Of a stretch of 64,000 nucleotides of DNA, positions 12,559 to 26,400 are shown in pieces. Where the stretch lies: positions 2,064,875 through 2,128,874 of the forward strand of contig NW_003101676.1 of the NCBI RefSeq assembly GCF_000003855.2, written 5' to 3'. Each line of letters starts with the position of its first letter. Position 1 is the stretch's first letter. Source of the DNA: Blastomyces gilchristii SLH14081 (taxonomy: Eukaryota > Ascomycota > Eurotiomycetes > Onygenales > Ajellomycetaceae). Made by a program: the position numbers and the translations under genes. Below the pieces are notes generated by a model. The model searched no databases, had not been told where the DNA came from, and saw nothing but the letters and a program-made list of their open reading frames with translations.

Positions 12559-12865
12559 TGTAAGAGGTCTACGCCGAATAGATCGGTATAATAAATAGAA
12601 CTTATATAACAAATAGAAAAACGTTAGAGAAGGAAAGAAAGAAAAAGTGTGGAAATCAGCAATTGAAGTGAATATTTATACATGTATGTAGTGATGTATG
12701 CAGTGAAGCTTCGAGGCGGAAGAATCTATACATATTTGTGGCGGCCGAGGATCAGTGATCAAGAATGGCTAAGAATCAGAGTGTATGCATTCAAGAATGA
12801 AGTGATTGAAATCTGTGAAGTGTAATAGAATAGTCTATATCATTGATCAGGTGCAGCCTGTCACA
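12559..12865 (-). repeat. A1 3' LTR
   Basis: 307 bp. The outer end (12559) keeps CTACGCCGAATAGATCGG. The inner end reads CAGGTGCAGCCTGTCACA, where unmutated copies read CGGGCGCAGCCCGCCACA. Confidence 0.92.
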
Positions 12866-14811
12866 TTAGCTCTCTCTTTTCAGAAGCAGTTTCTATCAGT
12901 CAAGAACTGCTGTTTCAGATAATATGAAACTCAGAGTTCAGGTCAGACAATCATACCTGACTTATTTTACAAGATATTGTCAGCTGCGGCTGCAGGGTCT
13001 CTTATCAAGAATATTCTTAATCTCTCACTCAAGCTCATTATCTTCTTCTATGATGCCTGGCAACTGTCAGTCAGAAGTCAGTTGAGAAGAAAACAGGTCA
13101 GTGACAGTATGACAGAGTAAGCTTGTATAAAAGATATCATGAATCTCTGATGATATGTTAAGACAGTAGTTATGACTATCTAGAACTTCTATCACTTTAT
13201 ACTTTATATGATGATAATTCAGTGTGTGAAATGAGCATGTAATCTGTATATTCTTAAGATTTAATCATATCAGATCTTCTATCTTATATTGTTCAGTGAA
13301 ATCTTGATAAACATTGATTTGATCTTCTTGATTCTGTTTAGTACTTGTTATGAAGACTTCTGCTCAATCACAGACATCTCAGAGTTTTATTACTATATTA
13401 TCAGCAATCTGAATTAAACTGTGAAAGTTCAGTATGAACTGTGTAATCTCTAGAAGATTTAACACTTTCATGTGATAACTGTGTATAAGAAAGAATGAGC
13501 TTATATCTATTAAGACAGCATCTCAATCATTGATAGTAATCTCTATGTGTAGAAGAAGATTATATTAATCATTTTATAAATAATTATAGAACTTATAAAG
13601 ATAATTCTTTACAGTCTGAATTATTCATTCTGATGTATCATCAGTCTCAGAGTGATAGATAGTTGATAAACAGTATATAATCTTAAAAACTTGATAGATT
13701 CTTGTTCAGAGAGTGCTCACAAATTGACAGTTCTGATCTGATACTATAGATCTCAGTAATTCATACATCTGATAGAATAAGCTTCTTAGAAAAGCTTCAG
13801 TGACTTGTTCAGTATTTATCTTATTACAGAGTTTTAATATTACACTCTTGTTCAATCAGTTCATAATGATCAGAATGTTTCTACAGTTCTTACTCTTAGA
13901 AAGATTAACAGTGAAGTCAATTATCATATCTTATCAGATTCTATCAGAAATATCAAGTGATTTCAGCAGATCTTTTCTACAGTTCTTTTATAAGTGATAA
14001 AGAAATAATAGTTACAGTTTTGAATAAAATGTCTGATGCTGTTTGATATCTCAGATCAGTAGAACTTCTGAGAGATTATTTAATACAGTTATTCATAATC
14101 AGAATAATCAGTTATATGTGAATCATGCATCTCTTGCATTATCTGAGTGTATAAGAATTTGAAGTGAGAGACTCAATGTTGTTCATGAAACTGTAGAGTG
14201 TTATTATCATCAATTGAGTATTCTGAGATGTCAGTTCATATACATAGTTCTGAGAGGAATCAGAGTGCTTCTTGATATACTGCTTCAGTGAGTGCTTAGA
14301 GAAGTTCATCAGTTTGAGCTGTTACATGTCATAATTCATTCAGTGTAGATTCAGAAGAAGTTGAGATATTGATATCAGTGTCAGTATCAGTATCAGTGAC
14401 AGTTTGAAGAGAGAGTGTTCTAATTAAAGAAGTATATATAGTGTCATAAGAGGTTTCATCTTAATCAATCAATATCTTCAAATCTAGAAGTCAGTGTTCT
14501 CAGTTCATTCAACAGATGTCTGTTATATTAGAAGATATATCTTACTCTTATTATAAGAGAGTATCTATCATTGGGTTCTGACTGCTGAGACAGTAGTGTA
14601 TTATAAAATGAAAACAGATTAAGAACTCAGATCATTATATCTGTTATTTAGTGAGTTTATAGATAGTTATAAAATGCTTAAGATTCTTATAATCTGTGAT
14701 TATCTCAAATTTGAAGACACTTCAGAGTTCAGAGTCTCATTCTTCTAGACAGTATACAATTATAAGAAGTTTCTTATCATAGATCTCATAGTTGCATTCA
14801 GTGAGACTCAG

Positions 14812-14911
14812 NNNNNNNNNNNNNNNNNNNNNNNNNNNNNNNNNNNNNNNNNNNNNNNNNNNNNNNNNNNNNNNNNNNNNNNNNNNNNNNNNNNNNNNNN
14901 NNNNNNNNNNN
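14812..14911. other. Assembly gap (100 N)
   Basis: Exactly 100 N, a standard placeholder. In A2 the corresponding stretch (about 25325-25445) is ~120 bp, so the true gap size is unknown. Confidence 0.99.
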
Positions 14912-15005
14912 ATCATCAAACATGCTGAGCATGCTAGCGCGGTCGGCTTCGGAGCCGTTGGAATTGATATAACGTTTTGACACTTCCGCTGCTCTTACCT
15001 GCATT
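14912..15005. other. CpG-rich segment beside the gap, unlike its host element
   Basis: About 92 bp with GCTAGCGCGGTCGGCTTCGG and other CpG words, set inside A1's mutated pol. I cannot align it with the same position of A2 (25380-25445). Normal A1 sequence resumes at about 15006. The minus strand is open across it (31 codons). It is either an assembly artefact or contaminant at a contig end, or a small foreign insertion. Confidence 0.6.
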
Positions 15006-18000
15006 ATATTATTAACAGAGAGATGTTGATGAATATCTTCTTTATCTGTGTGAATACAGCTTTAATGTCTGCTAATCACTGAAATACTGAGTTCTTTCTG
15101 ATGAGTTCTGTAAGTGATCTTATAATATCTGAGAAGTTTTATATAAATCACTGATAGAAGTTAGTAAATCTGATGAAGCTTTATACATCTTTCACAGTAC
15201 ATGAAGCTTCTCATTCAAGAATGATGAAGACTTTCTCAGAATTCATTTGAATTCTCTTACCAGCTTCTATGATAAAACCTAGATATTTGATACTCTTGAC
15301 TTCAAAGTCACACTTGTCAATATCTATTGATAGTTCTGCTTCTCATAATTGTTGTACACTCTTCATATGTGTTCTTGATGTTCTTTTCTGAACTCATCAG
15401 TGAAGATGAGAATGTTATCAAGATATGCAGATATAAATTCATCAAGAAAATCTCAGAGTGCTCAGTTGATATACTTCTGAAATATACAGAGAGCATTAAT
15501 CAGTTTAAAAGATATAACTATTTATTCAAAGAGATTATAACATGTTTTAAATGCTGTAAGTCATTCATCTTCTTCAGTGATACAGATTTTATGAAACACA
15601 GCAATGATATCTAGTTTTATAAACTATTGAGCTTGTCTGATGCAAGCTAGAGTTTCATTGATAAGATATAAAGAATAGCAGTCCTTCTTGATTAATCTGT
15701 TCAATTCTCAATAGTTCACACAGAATCAGACTTCTTCATCTAATTTCTTTACAAAGAGAATAGAAGCTGCAGCAGAAGAGTTATTAATATGAATGAATTT
15801 CTTATTTAACAGATTATTGAGTGTCTTTCAAAGAAGAAGAAGTTCATCTCAAGACATGTTATAAAGAAGGTCTTATAATAACTTGAGATTCTTATTATTC
15901 TTCTTTTCTACCTTGATACTGTGATCTACTTCTGAGTCTTGTAAGAGAGGTATATTCATAGTGTTGTCTTGTCAGAAGACATCTAGATATTCATGATATT
16001 ATTGAGAGAGTTTTATATAAGAATCTATTGTTATAACACAGAATAACCTTTCTAGAGCCTTTTTAATATTGATCAGACTGATGGAATAGATTGACACATA
16101 ATTCTGCTGTTAGTAATTCTTTCAGTGACTTCTTCTTCTGAGTATTTTATAGATATTGACAGAGATCTGTGTCAGGTTCATAATCTTGTGAATGTCATTC
16201 TCATGAACTCTATTATTGTTAGAGAATATTAAACTTCTATTTCAAGCATTTAATAAAATACCTTGTTCAGATAGTCAGGCAAGTTCTAACATAAGATTAT
16301 AATCAAGATTATCAACTTCATATGCATAGGTGTCTTCGCACTGATGTCTTTCAACATCTATGTTTAGTTTAATCATATAACAGATGTAAACATCTTTTGA
16401 ATCATCAAATCCTGCAAGAAGTCAGGGTTTTGATAAGAGAATACACTGAAGATTATGATATCTTACAACTAAGAATTTAATTATTGCATAGTAATATAGA
16501 CTGCTGTCTATCATGGCTTTCATATTATAAATGTTATTAATTATAGTAGATACAAGAATTGCATTCATTGTCATTTTCTCTTCAAATTATTATCATTCAA
16601 TCTCTTCAAGCTTCTGTTTATGAATTTGAACAGAAGCTAATCTTTTCCCTGTTTCACTGAGACATTCTCATAGTTAGCTTCTGAATCTTTCTTCACTACA
16701 ATGTGATTAGCACAGACAGACACTGATTCATTCTTCAAGTGAGAAGGCATGTAGACTGATCAGCAGTTAAAAGCAATGTGTTCTGATCAGTTACTGTTGA
16801 TACACATTTCATGTTAACATTAATCAGTGACTTCTTCAGAAGTGATCTCAGAGACTCAGAAGCCTGTTCAAATGATGAAAACTCTTGCTTGTGTATAGAC
16901 ATTTGAATCTATTCAGTTCATGACATCTGTATCATTGCTGTTACTCCTCTTCAATGTGAGTGTATAAGTAACTGAGATGTAATGTCTTCTGCCACTATTC
17001 TGTATACTCTTGAGCTTGATAAGATGATCATTCAATGTTCAGAGCTGTGTGCAGAAATCTTCATAAGTCTGATCTTTATCTACACTTACAAGAGCCTGTA
17101 AGAGTTCAAAAGTTAATGTCTTCTTAAGCATACTAATCTTCATTTGATTCTCTTAAGATTGATTACCTGCTTCTAGAATCTTGATGTTGAAGTCAGGAAT
17201 AAATGTTATGAGAGAAGTATTTCTCTGTTAAGTGCTCTGTAATCAATCTAACACTTTCTGTTACATGGCAGTGTCTTGAAACAGAATGTCAAGATATTTA
17301 ATGATGTTATCAGATGTTCGCAACACTGATTCACATGCTTTTATTCATGAATGAAACTTCTGTTTCACGCGATTCTTCAATCATTCATTGATATATCAAC
17401 CTTGATTGATTAATAAACTGATGACATCTTCATCTACACTCAGTTTTGTGAGCATTTCCATCCTTCATGATGAGTAGAGAGTGAGATCAGAAGCATTGAA
17501 ATATGCAGAAGCATCTAAGTATTCTTTCAGTGCTTTTGTATTTAATTCTGTAGATGTTGAAATTGCATGAGTTTTTTGTTGTGATAATCATTGAATCTCT
17601 TCATATTGATGTTATTGAGTTGCATGCATATCAGTTATTTATTGTTATTGTAGTTTCAACATTGCTTAGAGTCACTGTGATATCACATCTATGCTCATAT
17701 TTAAGAGTTCTCTCATATTATCATTAGACATGATTACATTGTTTTTTGAATGTGTGATATATGTGAAATCTGAAGAAGTGTAATTATATGAATATCTCAT
17801 ACATCTGAGTGTCAGAACTCTCAGATCTTTTACTGACATTCTCGGATAAGATCTTATTGCAGGGCCAGGGTGACTGATGAGCAAGCTTCTATTTGAAGAC
17901 TCAGTGTCTGCTTAACTGTGTTTCTCTTTCTTACATGTTGTTACATGTTTGAATATCTCTCAATGAAGAATCATTTCTAATGAGAAGATAATACATGAAT

Positions 18001-18038
18001 AATTGTTTCTAATAAGAAGATGATGAACATTTTTCTAG

Positions 18039-18345
18039 TGTAAGAGGCCTACACTGAATAGATTGGTATAATAAATAGAACTTATATAACAAAGAGAAAA
18101 ACATTAAAGAAGGAAAGAAAGAGAAAGTGTGAGAATCAGTGATCAGAGAGAATATTTATATGTGTATGCGATGATATATACAGTGAAGCTTCAGGGCAGA
18201 AGAATCTATACACATTCATAGCGGCTGAGGATCAGTGATTGAGAATGGCTGAGAATCAGAGTGTATGCATTCAAGAATGAAGTGATTGAAATCTGTGAAG
18301 TGTAATGAAATAGTCTATATCATTGATCGGGCGCAGCCCGCCACA
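18039..18345 (-). repeat. A1 5' LTR
   Basis: 307 bp. The outer end (18345) keeps CGGGCGCAGCCCGCCACA. The inner end reads CTACACTGAATAGATTGG, where outer ends keep CTACGCCGAATAGATCGG. Confidence 0.92.
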
Positions 18346-18512
18346 TTATTCATCTTATCAGAATATTTTTATCACTGAATTCTGAATCAGAGCTTATAAT
18401 CTTACTTCTCTGAGTTAATAATCTCTTTAATCTGATATTCACTTTCACTCTCTAGTACTTCATGAACAGAGTGATAAGTCACAGAATTCTCTTCCAAGAA
18501 TTCCTTACATTT

Positions 18513-18769
18513 TGTAAGAAATCCCGCTTCTCGCGGATTCTTTACCTCTATTCCTATCTCTCGCGTAATCAATAGGGTTAGCAGCTCTTGACTACACACA
18601 ACTCTATAGACTGGAGTTCACAAATACTATTCATAACTCAGCTTGAATGCTATTATATATTTAATCTCTATATTTATCATTCTATTATAAATACTTCTAG
18701 TAGTTAACAGTATATATCACATCAAGCTATAAACATCTGAATAATTATCTGTAAGCACTTATTCTTACA
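18513..18769 (+). repeat. B3 5' LTR
   Basis: 257 bp, starting TGTAAGAAATCCCGCTTCTC and ending CTTATTCTTACA. The outer ~100 bp keep CpG words, while the inner ~150 bp have none. The internal region starts TTTCAAACTCAGTCAG; I cannot identify a primer-binding tRNA from it. Confidence 0.9.
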
Positions 18770-20300
18770 TTTCAAACTCAGTCAGTCAGTAATCACTTAT
18801 TATAACTGAAAGAACTAGAAACTCACATGCTTTAATCTCTGCAAACTCTACTGTAGACACTCAGAAGCAGTCACTCAAATCAGAAATAATCTCTATAAAA
18901 GAAGTTTCAGAGAACTTATTAATTACTCACAGAATATCATTCTCTATATCTGTGACAGAGAAACTCTTCAAACTTATAAATGAATTAATCTTAGTGAAGA
19001 ACATTCTTGAGCATCTCTCACAGAATTAAGCTATTTTTCTATAAGAAATACTTACTGTCTATAAACACTCTTAAACTGAGTTTCTAGACATAATCTTCAG
19101 AGATATCTGTAAACTGAAAAGAAACTTTCTTAAGCTGTGATTACTTAAGATTACTTATTGAATCACAATCTATAAAAGCTTTTATAAGTTTGTATTTAAA
19201 ATTAACTCACAAGCCTGACTGTGTGATATAAAAGATGAAGAAGCTATTATCTATATAATAACAGATCTCTACTACACTGAAGTCAAGAACTGACTGAAGT
19301 ATCTAGAGAATAATCACAAGAGATCTCACTGATCTGTTCTCAAGATCTATCTAGAGAATAAGTTAAAAGACTTTATAAGCTGAACAGAGAATATCTGAGC
19401 TGTAATCATTAATATTAGAAAAAGAGGTGAGAAATCTGATAAAGACTACTCACAGTACTTCATAGAATTATAATATGAATTAAGATCTGTGAAAACAGAG
19501 TTCTGAAATAAGATCTGAATAATGATAGTTATAAAAAGACTGAATAAAGATATACAGAATAAGCTTATTAAGTAAGACTCTAAGCTCTTAACTCTGAAGA
19601 AACTGATGACTCTTATTCACTGCTTATAAATTACTGTAAGAGTCATAGATCTGCAGAGAGTGAATCATTAATCAGCTCTGTAAGAGTCAGAATAACAGAG
19701 AATAGATTTATCAGAGAAAAATAATAAGATATAGAGAGATTTATATCTGACTGCTAAGTAGAGAGAGAGAGCTTTATAAGCTTTTATAAACAGAGTGTAT
19801 AATAGAGAGATTAAGAAAAAGAGTCTCTGCTTCATCTGTTCTAAATCAGAACATCTTCATACAAACTATTCAGATAAATTAAAATAGAAATTTAAGAAGT
19901 TATGAATAGAGTCAGTAACAGTCTTCTTAAAAGTTTTAAAACTGATATCTGAATCTGTTACTCTTCTGATGAAAATGCTTGCTTATAAGAAGAGACTGTA
20001 CTATGATACTACTGTCTCATAAGTATGAAAAGTATTAATAAACTGAGAATATCAGGTCACTGTAGTGTTTTTAAAGCTTACAGAGTGAATAAGCTGAGTA
20101 ATGAAAACTGAAAATCTGCTCTTATAATAAGCAAAATGTGAGAACTCAGATCTGAGAGTTAAGAAACTTATAAGAGTTATCTTTGAATTGCAAGATCTCT
20201 TCAGAATCTGAAGAAGATTTATGAAAACTGTGATTATCACAGACATCACAGATAATATGTACTTAAAACTTGTATAACTTTAAAGATATAATCTATATAT
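18770..20300 (+). pseudogene. B3 gag remnant with zinc knuckle
   Basis: A nucleocapsid-type zinc knuckle is readable at about 19824-19870 as LCFICSKSEHLHTNY: CX2CX4HX4 with the final Cys now Tyr (TGT to TAT). Upstream, a frame with scattered stops shows a charged capsid-like region (for example QYFIEL and YNREIKKKS). Gag would package element RNA into virus-like particles. It is non-functional and has no intact start. Confidence 0.72.
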
Positions 20301-23112
20301 AGCTGTCTATTAGTCAGATTTATACTTCTGATCAGTGTTGACAGACTTATTTACAGAGATAGAATCAGTTAATGCTGTAGAGTTGATTAGAGAAGATAAG
20401 CTTATCTATATAATAACTTTATAAATATCTGAGAACTTGACAGTTATGAAAACTGAGCTTCAGATATCAGAGAAATACTGAGATCTTACAGAGATATTCA
20501 GCTCAGTAAAGACAGTTAAGCTTTTTTCTTACTATGAGAAGAATCTGATAATAGATTTAGTAGAAGAACAGAAACTCTTCTGAGAATTAATCTATAAACT
20601 CTCTCATTATAAGACAGAGATCTTGCAGATCTATATGAAGAAGAATCTGAAGAATAACTTTATTCAATCTTCACAGATCTCTGTAGAAGTCTCTGTGATA
20701 TTTATAAAGAAGAAGAATAAAGATCTCAGATTATATATAAACTATTATAATCTGAACTTCAAGATAATAAAGAATCACTATTCTCTATCTCTGATTGAGA
20801 ATGTAATCAACTGTCTTACAGAAGCTGTTATATTCACATCACTGAATGTAATTAATATATATATATAACTGTGAATACAGTCTGAGAATGAATGAAAGAC
20901 TGTCTTTAGAACTGCACTGAGATTGTTTGAATATCTAGTAATATCTTTTGATTTGACTAATGTCTCTGCAGTATTTCAGTCTTTCATTAATAAAACACTT
21001 CATATATATCTGAATGTCTTTATAATAATATATCTGAATAATGTAATGATGTACTCTGCAAAGAAGAAAGAATACACTGAGTATATATGAAGTGTATTGA
21101 AGATTCTAAATAAGACAGAACTGTATATTAAGCTTATAAAGTACAACTTCAGTACTCATCAGATTAATTTTCTAAAATATAAAATTATTATAGATGATAT
21201 TCAGATGAAATCTTCACAGATTAAGACTGTTCTATTATAACTGAAGTTAACTAGTATTCATGAGATTCAGATCTTTCTGAGCTTTATGAATTTCTATAGA
21301 TGATTTATCTTTGCATTTATAAGAATCTTCTTGACTCTTACAGACATGCTGAAGAGTGAAAATAAGAAGAAGTCATCTTATAAATAAAGAATAAAAAGAT
21401 TGTTAAGAAGAGAGAGCTGTGAGAACTTTCTTATCTCAGAAGTCTACAGAGTCTTTACAAGATTAAAACAGCTATTGATAGACACAGTGATACTATTTCA
21501 CTTTAATTTCTTACTCTTAATCAGATTGAAGACAGATGTCTTCTTCTTTATAATTTCAGAAATAGTCTCATAACTACAGTTAAATGAGAACTGAGTTTTA
21601 ATGATCTTTTTCTTATAAAAGATGCAATCTGCAGAGATTAACTATGACATTTATAATCAGAAGCTTCTCATAATAGTGAAATTCTTCTGTCACTGATATT
21701 ACTACTTTAAGAGTCTCATGACAGTGATTACTGTTAGAACTGATCATGATAGCTTATGACAGTTTACTTCAATCAAGAAACTCTTATAATAACAGATTCA
21801 CTCAGCTCAGAGACTGAGTGAGTTCTGATTCAAGATAGAATATATTAAGAGAACTAAGAACTCAGTGAATGAACTCTCTCACAGATCAGACTATATTAAG
21901 AAGACTAGAATGACAGATATAAAGAGACTAGAGAAGATAGAAAAGCTTTATAAGATGCTCAGACTGAGTATTATAAAGAGATTAACTGAAGAGTCTCTTA
22001 ATCTCTTATAAGAGAAGAGAGAAAAGAGAGAGAAGAAGCCTGTACAACTACTCTTTATAATACTGAGAGTTAACACTCTGAGAATCTCTGTGAGAATTCT
22101 TGAAGAGAGTATCTATAATCTGAAGAGTTTACAGACTTTGAGAAGTACTGTGAAAGACCTGATGCAAGAGAAAATAGAGTATAAGTCTTTATAAGATCTT
22201 CTATTCAGATTGTCTGAACTGCAACTGAAGAATGAATATACTCAGTATATTTAGAAACTGCTTATAACAGAGATCAATTCTGCAGAAACAAAGAATTGAA
22301 GAAACTTAAATATTCTCTTATAAAAAGAGAGCTGAATTTATGTATCTATGAATAAGTTTCTATATATAGAACTTATTAAAAGATATCATGACTCTTCTCT
22401 AGCAGGTCATTTTATAGATACTAGAACTCATGAGTTGCTTATAAGAAAATACTTCTGACTGAAGATACAAGAACTTGTGAAGAAGATAGTGAATTCTTAT
22501 ACTGTTTATCAGAATTTGCAGATAGTATAGTTCAGATTATATGAAGAACTTACTTCTCTACTCATTCTATAGAAATCTTGAGAATAGCTAGAAATGAACA
22601 CTCTTGTGAGCCTCTCTGAAAGCAAGAACATATATGATACCTACTTTGACAGTGTCCTGGGAATAGTGGATTACTTTATTAAGATAACACACTTTATAAG
22701 AACTTATAAGAACTTGAAGTCAAAGAATTTGACTTATATCTTTATTTACAATGTGATTCAGTTGTATAAGTTATCTATAAACATTATCTCAGACAGAGAA
22801 TCAATCTTTGCAGAAGAGTTCTGATCTGATCTGATAACTATACTAAAGATCTTATAAGATCTAAGCATGACTTTTCATTAACAGACAGATAATCAGACAG
22901 AACATCTGATGAGTATATTGAAATGATATCTGTAATACTTTATTAATTACAATCAGAATGACTGAGTGTATTGATTATTACTCACAGAGTTTATATACAA
23001 CAACTCAAAGTATGTCAGCACAGATGAAACTCTCTTTGAGATACTTACTAGAACTTATTCATGAATAATCTTGATGAACTCGCGAGAGTATACTATAGAG
23101 TGTGATGATATC
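20300..23112 (+). pseudogene. B3 pol remnant: reverse transcriptase, RNase H, integrase (5' part)
   Basis: Reverse transcriptase: IEVSVIFIKKKNKDLRLYIN-type block at about 20680-20750, matching the FVKKKdGsLRlcvDYR motif, with the catalytic box read as YLNNVMMYS (from YLDDVMIYS) near 21033. Both active-site Asp are changed to Asn. RNase H (about 21480-21900) includes INYDIYNQKLLIIV and a TDH...L motif. Integrase (from about 22380) has the N-terminal zinc-binding HDSSLAGHF...H motif, then VDYFIKITHFI, NIISDRESIFAEEF and TFH*QTDNQTE, all canonical core motifs. A2 interrupts it at 23112; it resumes at 28776. Confidence 0.88.
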
Positions 23113-23421
23113 TGTAAGAGGCCTACGCCGAATAGATCGGTATAATATTGATAGGTCTTATATAACAAAGATAAAAACATTAGAGAAGGAAAGAAATGGA
23201 AAATGTGAGAATCAGCAATCAAGGTGAATATTTATACATGTATGTGGTGGCATACACAGTGGAGCTTCGGGGCGGAAATATATACACACATTCATAGCAG
23301 CTGAGAATCAGTGATTGAGAATGACTGAGAATTGAAGTGTACATGTTCAAGAATGAAGTGATTGGAATCTGTGAAGTGTAACAGAATAGTCTATATGATT
23401 GATCAGGCGCAGCCTGTCACA
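23113..23421 (-). repeat. A2 3' LTR
   Basis: 309 bp. The outer end (23113) keeps GGCCTACGCCGAATAGATCG. The inner end has CAGGCGCAGCCTGTCACA. Confidence 0.93.
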
Positions 23422-26400
23422 TTAGTCCTCTCTTTTCAGAAGCAGTTCTCATCAGTCAAGGGCCACTGTTTTGAATAATGCAGAACTCAGAGTTCAGGTC
23501 AGTTAATTGTAGCTGACTCATTTCGTAAGATATTATCAGCTGCAGCCGCAGAATCTCTCATTGAGAATATTCTCAATCTCTTACTCAAGCTCATTATCTT
23601 CTTCTATGATATCTGGTAGCTGTCAGTCAGAAATCAGCTGAGAAGAGAATGGATCAGTGATAATATAACAGAGCAAGCTTGTGTAAAATATATCATGAAT
23701 CTCTGATGATGTGTCAAGGCAGTAGTTGTGACTATCTATAACTTCTATCACTTTATACCTGATGTGACAGTAATCTAGCATATAAGATGAATATGTGATT
23801 TGTATATTCTTAAGATTCAATCATATCAGATCTTCTATCTTATATTGTTCTGCAGAGTCTCAGTGAACATTGATTCAGTTCTCTTAATCTTATTTCACAG
23901 TTGCTATAAAGATCTCTACTCAATCACAGATATCTCAGAGCTTCATTACTATATTATCAGCAATCTAAATCAGACTGCAGAGATTTGATATAAACTGTGT
24001 GATCTCTAGAAGATTTAACACTTTCATGTAATATCTATATGTAAGAAAGAATAGGCTTATATCTGTTAAAATGACATCTCAATCATTAATAGCAATCTCT
24101 GTGTGTAGAAGAAGATCATATCAATCATTTTATAAGTAGTTACAGAACTTATAAAGATAATTCTTTACAGTCTGAATTATCTGTTCTGATGCATCATCAA
24201 TCTCAGAGTGATAGACAGTTAACAGACAGTATATAATCTTGAGAAATTAACAGATTCTAGTTCAGAGAGTGCTCATGAATTGACAGTTTTAATCTAATAC
24301 TATAAATCTCAGTAATTCATACATCTGATAGAATGAGCTCTGTAGAAAAGCTTCAGTGACTTATTCAGTATTCATCTTATTACAAGATTTCAATATTATA
24401 TCTTTGCTTAATTGATTCATGATGATCAGAATGTTTCTACAACTCTTACTCTCAGATAGATTGATAGTGAAGTTAATTACTACATCTCATCAGATTCTAT
24501 TAGAAACATTGAGTGATTTCAGTAGATCTTTTCTACAGTTCTTTTATAAGATAATGAAAGAACAGTGATTGCAGTTTCAGACAAAGCATCTGATACTGTT
24601 TAATATCTCAGGTCAATAGAACTCTCAGAAGATCATTCTATACAGTTGTTCACATTATGAATAATCAGTTATATACAAATTATGCATCTCTTGCATTATT
24701 CAGGTGTGTAAGGGTTCAGAGTGAGAAATTCAGTATCATTCATAGAATTATAGAGTGTTATTATCATTGATTGAACATTCTGAGATGTCAATTCTTATAT
24801 GTAATTCTGAGAGAAGTCAAGATACTTCTTGTCATACTGCTTTAGTGAGTGCTTGAAGAAGTTCATTGATTTGAGCTGCTGTATGTCATAACTCATCTAG
24901 TATAGGTTTGAGAGAAGTTGAGATATCAGTGACAGTTCTAGTCAGAGAAGCATGTATAGTGCTGTGAGCTGTTTTATCTTGATGAACTAGTATCTTCAGA
25001 TTCAAGAGCTGATGCTCTCAGTTCATTCAGTGAGTATCTGTTACATTGAATGACATATTCTGCTCTTGTTGTGAGAGGGCATCTGTCATCGAGTTCTGGC
25101 TGCCAGAATGGTAGTGTATTATAAAATAAAATTAGCTTAGAAACTCAGATCATTGTATCTATCATTTGATAAGTTTACAGGTAGTTGTGAAGTATTTAAG
25201 GTTCTTATAATCTATGACTATCTCAAATTCAGAGATACTTCAAAGTTCAGAGTCTCATTCTTCTAAACAGTGTATAATCATGAGAAGTTTCTTATTATAG
25301 ATCTCATAATTGCATTCAGCAGGACTCAGTTTCTTAGATATAAAGACACATAATTATAGAACATCTTCATTGTCATATTACAATATTACTTCTTCTATTA
25401 TATAGTCAGAGAAATCAGCTTTAACAACTGTCTTACAATCAGAATCAAATGTTATCAGCAGAGAGATATTAATGAACATCTTCTTCATCTGTATAAATGC
25501 AGCTTCAGTGTCTGCTGATCATTGAAATACTGAGTCTTTCTTAGTAAGGTCTGTAAGTGATCTCATAATATCTGAGAAGTTTCATATCAATTGTCAATAG
25601 AAGTTAGCAAATCTGATGAAGCTTTGTACATCTTTCACAGTACACAGAGCTTCTCATTCAAGAATGATGAAAACTTTCTCAGAATTCATTCAAATTTTCT
25701 TACCAGCTTCTATAATAAAACTCAGATACTTGATACTCTTGACTTCAAAATCACACTTATTAATATCTATCAGTAGTTCTGCTTCTCATAGTTATTATAA
25801 TATCTTTCACACATGTTCTTGATATTCTTTTCTGAATTCATCAGTGAAGATGAGAATGTTATCTAGATAAGCAGATACAAACTCATTAAGAAAATCTCAG
25901 AGTACTCAGTTGATATACTTCTGAAATGTACTGAGAGTATTAGTCAGTTCAAAGAGTATGACTATTTATTCAAAGAGGTTATAACATGTTTGAAATGCTG
26001 TAAGCTATTCATCTTCTGCAGTGATATAAATCTTATGAAATACAGTAATGATATCTAGTTTTTAAATCATTGAGCTTATCTGATTCATGCTAGAGTTTCA
26101 TTGATAAGAGATAAGAAATATCAATCTTTCTTTGTCAATCTGTTCAGATCTCAGTAGTTCACACAGAATCAGAGTTCTTCACCTGGTTTCTTTGCAAAGA
26201 GAATAGAGGCTGCAGTGAAAGAATTGCTAACATGTATGAATTCTTTATTTAACAGATCATTGAGTGTCTTTTAAAGAAGAAGAAGTTCATCTTAGAACAT
26301 GTTATAAAGATGGTCTCATGACAGTTCAAAGTTCTTTTCATTCTTTTTCTCTAATCTGATACTGTGATTCACTTCAGAACCTTGTAAGAGAGATATATTC

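Larger units (their letters stand above)
12559..18345 (-). mobile_element. A1: full-length Ty3/gypsy chromovirus, family A
   Basis: 5787 bp with two 307 bp LTRs (5' LTR 18039-18345, 3' LTR 12559-12865) and a perfect 5 bp TSD, TTATT (12554-12558 and 18346-18350). It lies between B4's chromodomain and 3' module. On the minus strand, Gag starts near 17.73 kb (MSNDNMRELLNMSIDVISQ). Protease, reverse transcriptase, RNase H and integrase follow, with the chromodomain close to the 3' LTR. A purine-rich tract GAAAAGAGAGAG (polypurine tract) precedes the 3' LTR. All frames are broken. It contains a 100-N gap (14812-14911) and an odd CpG-rich segment beside it. Confidence 0.92.
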
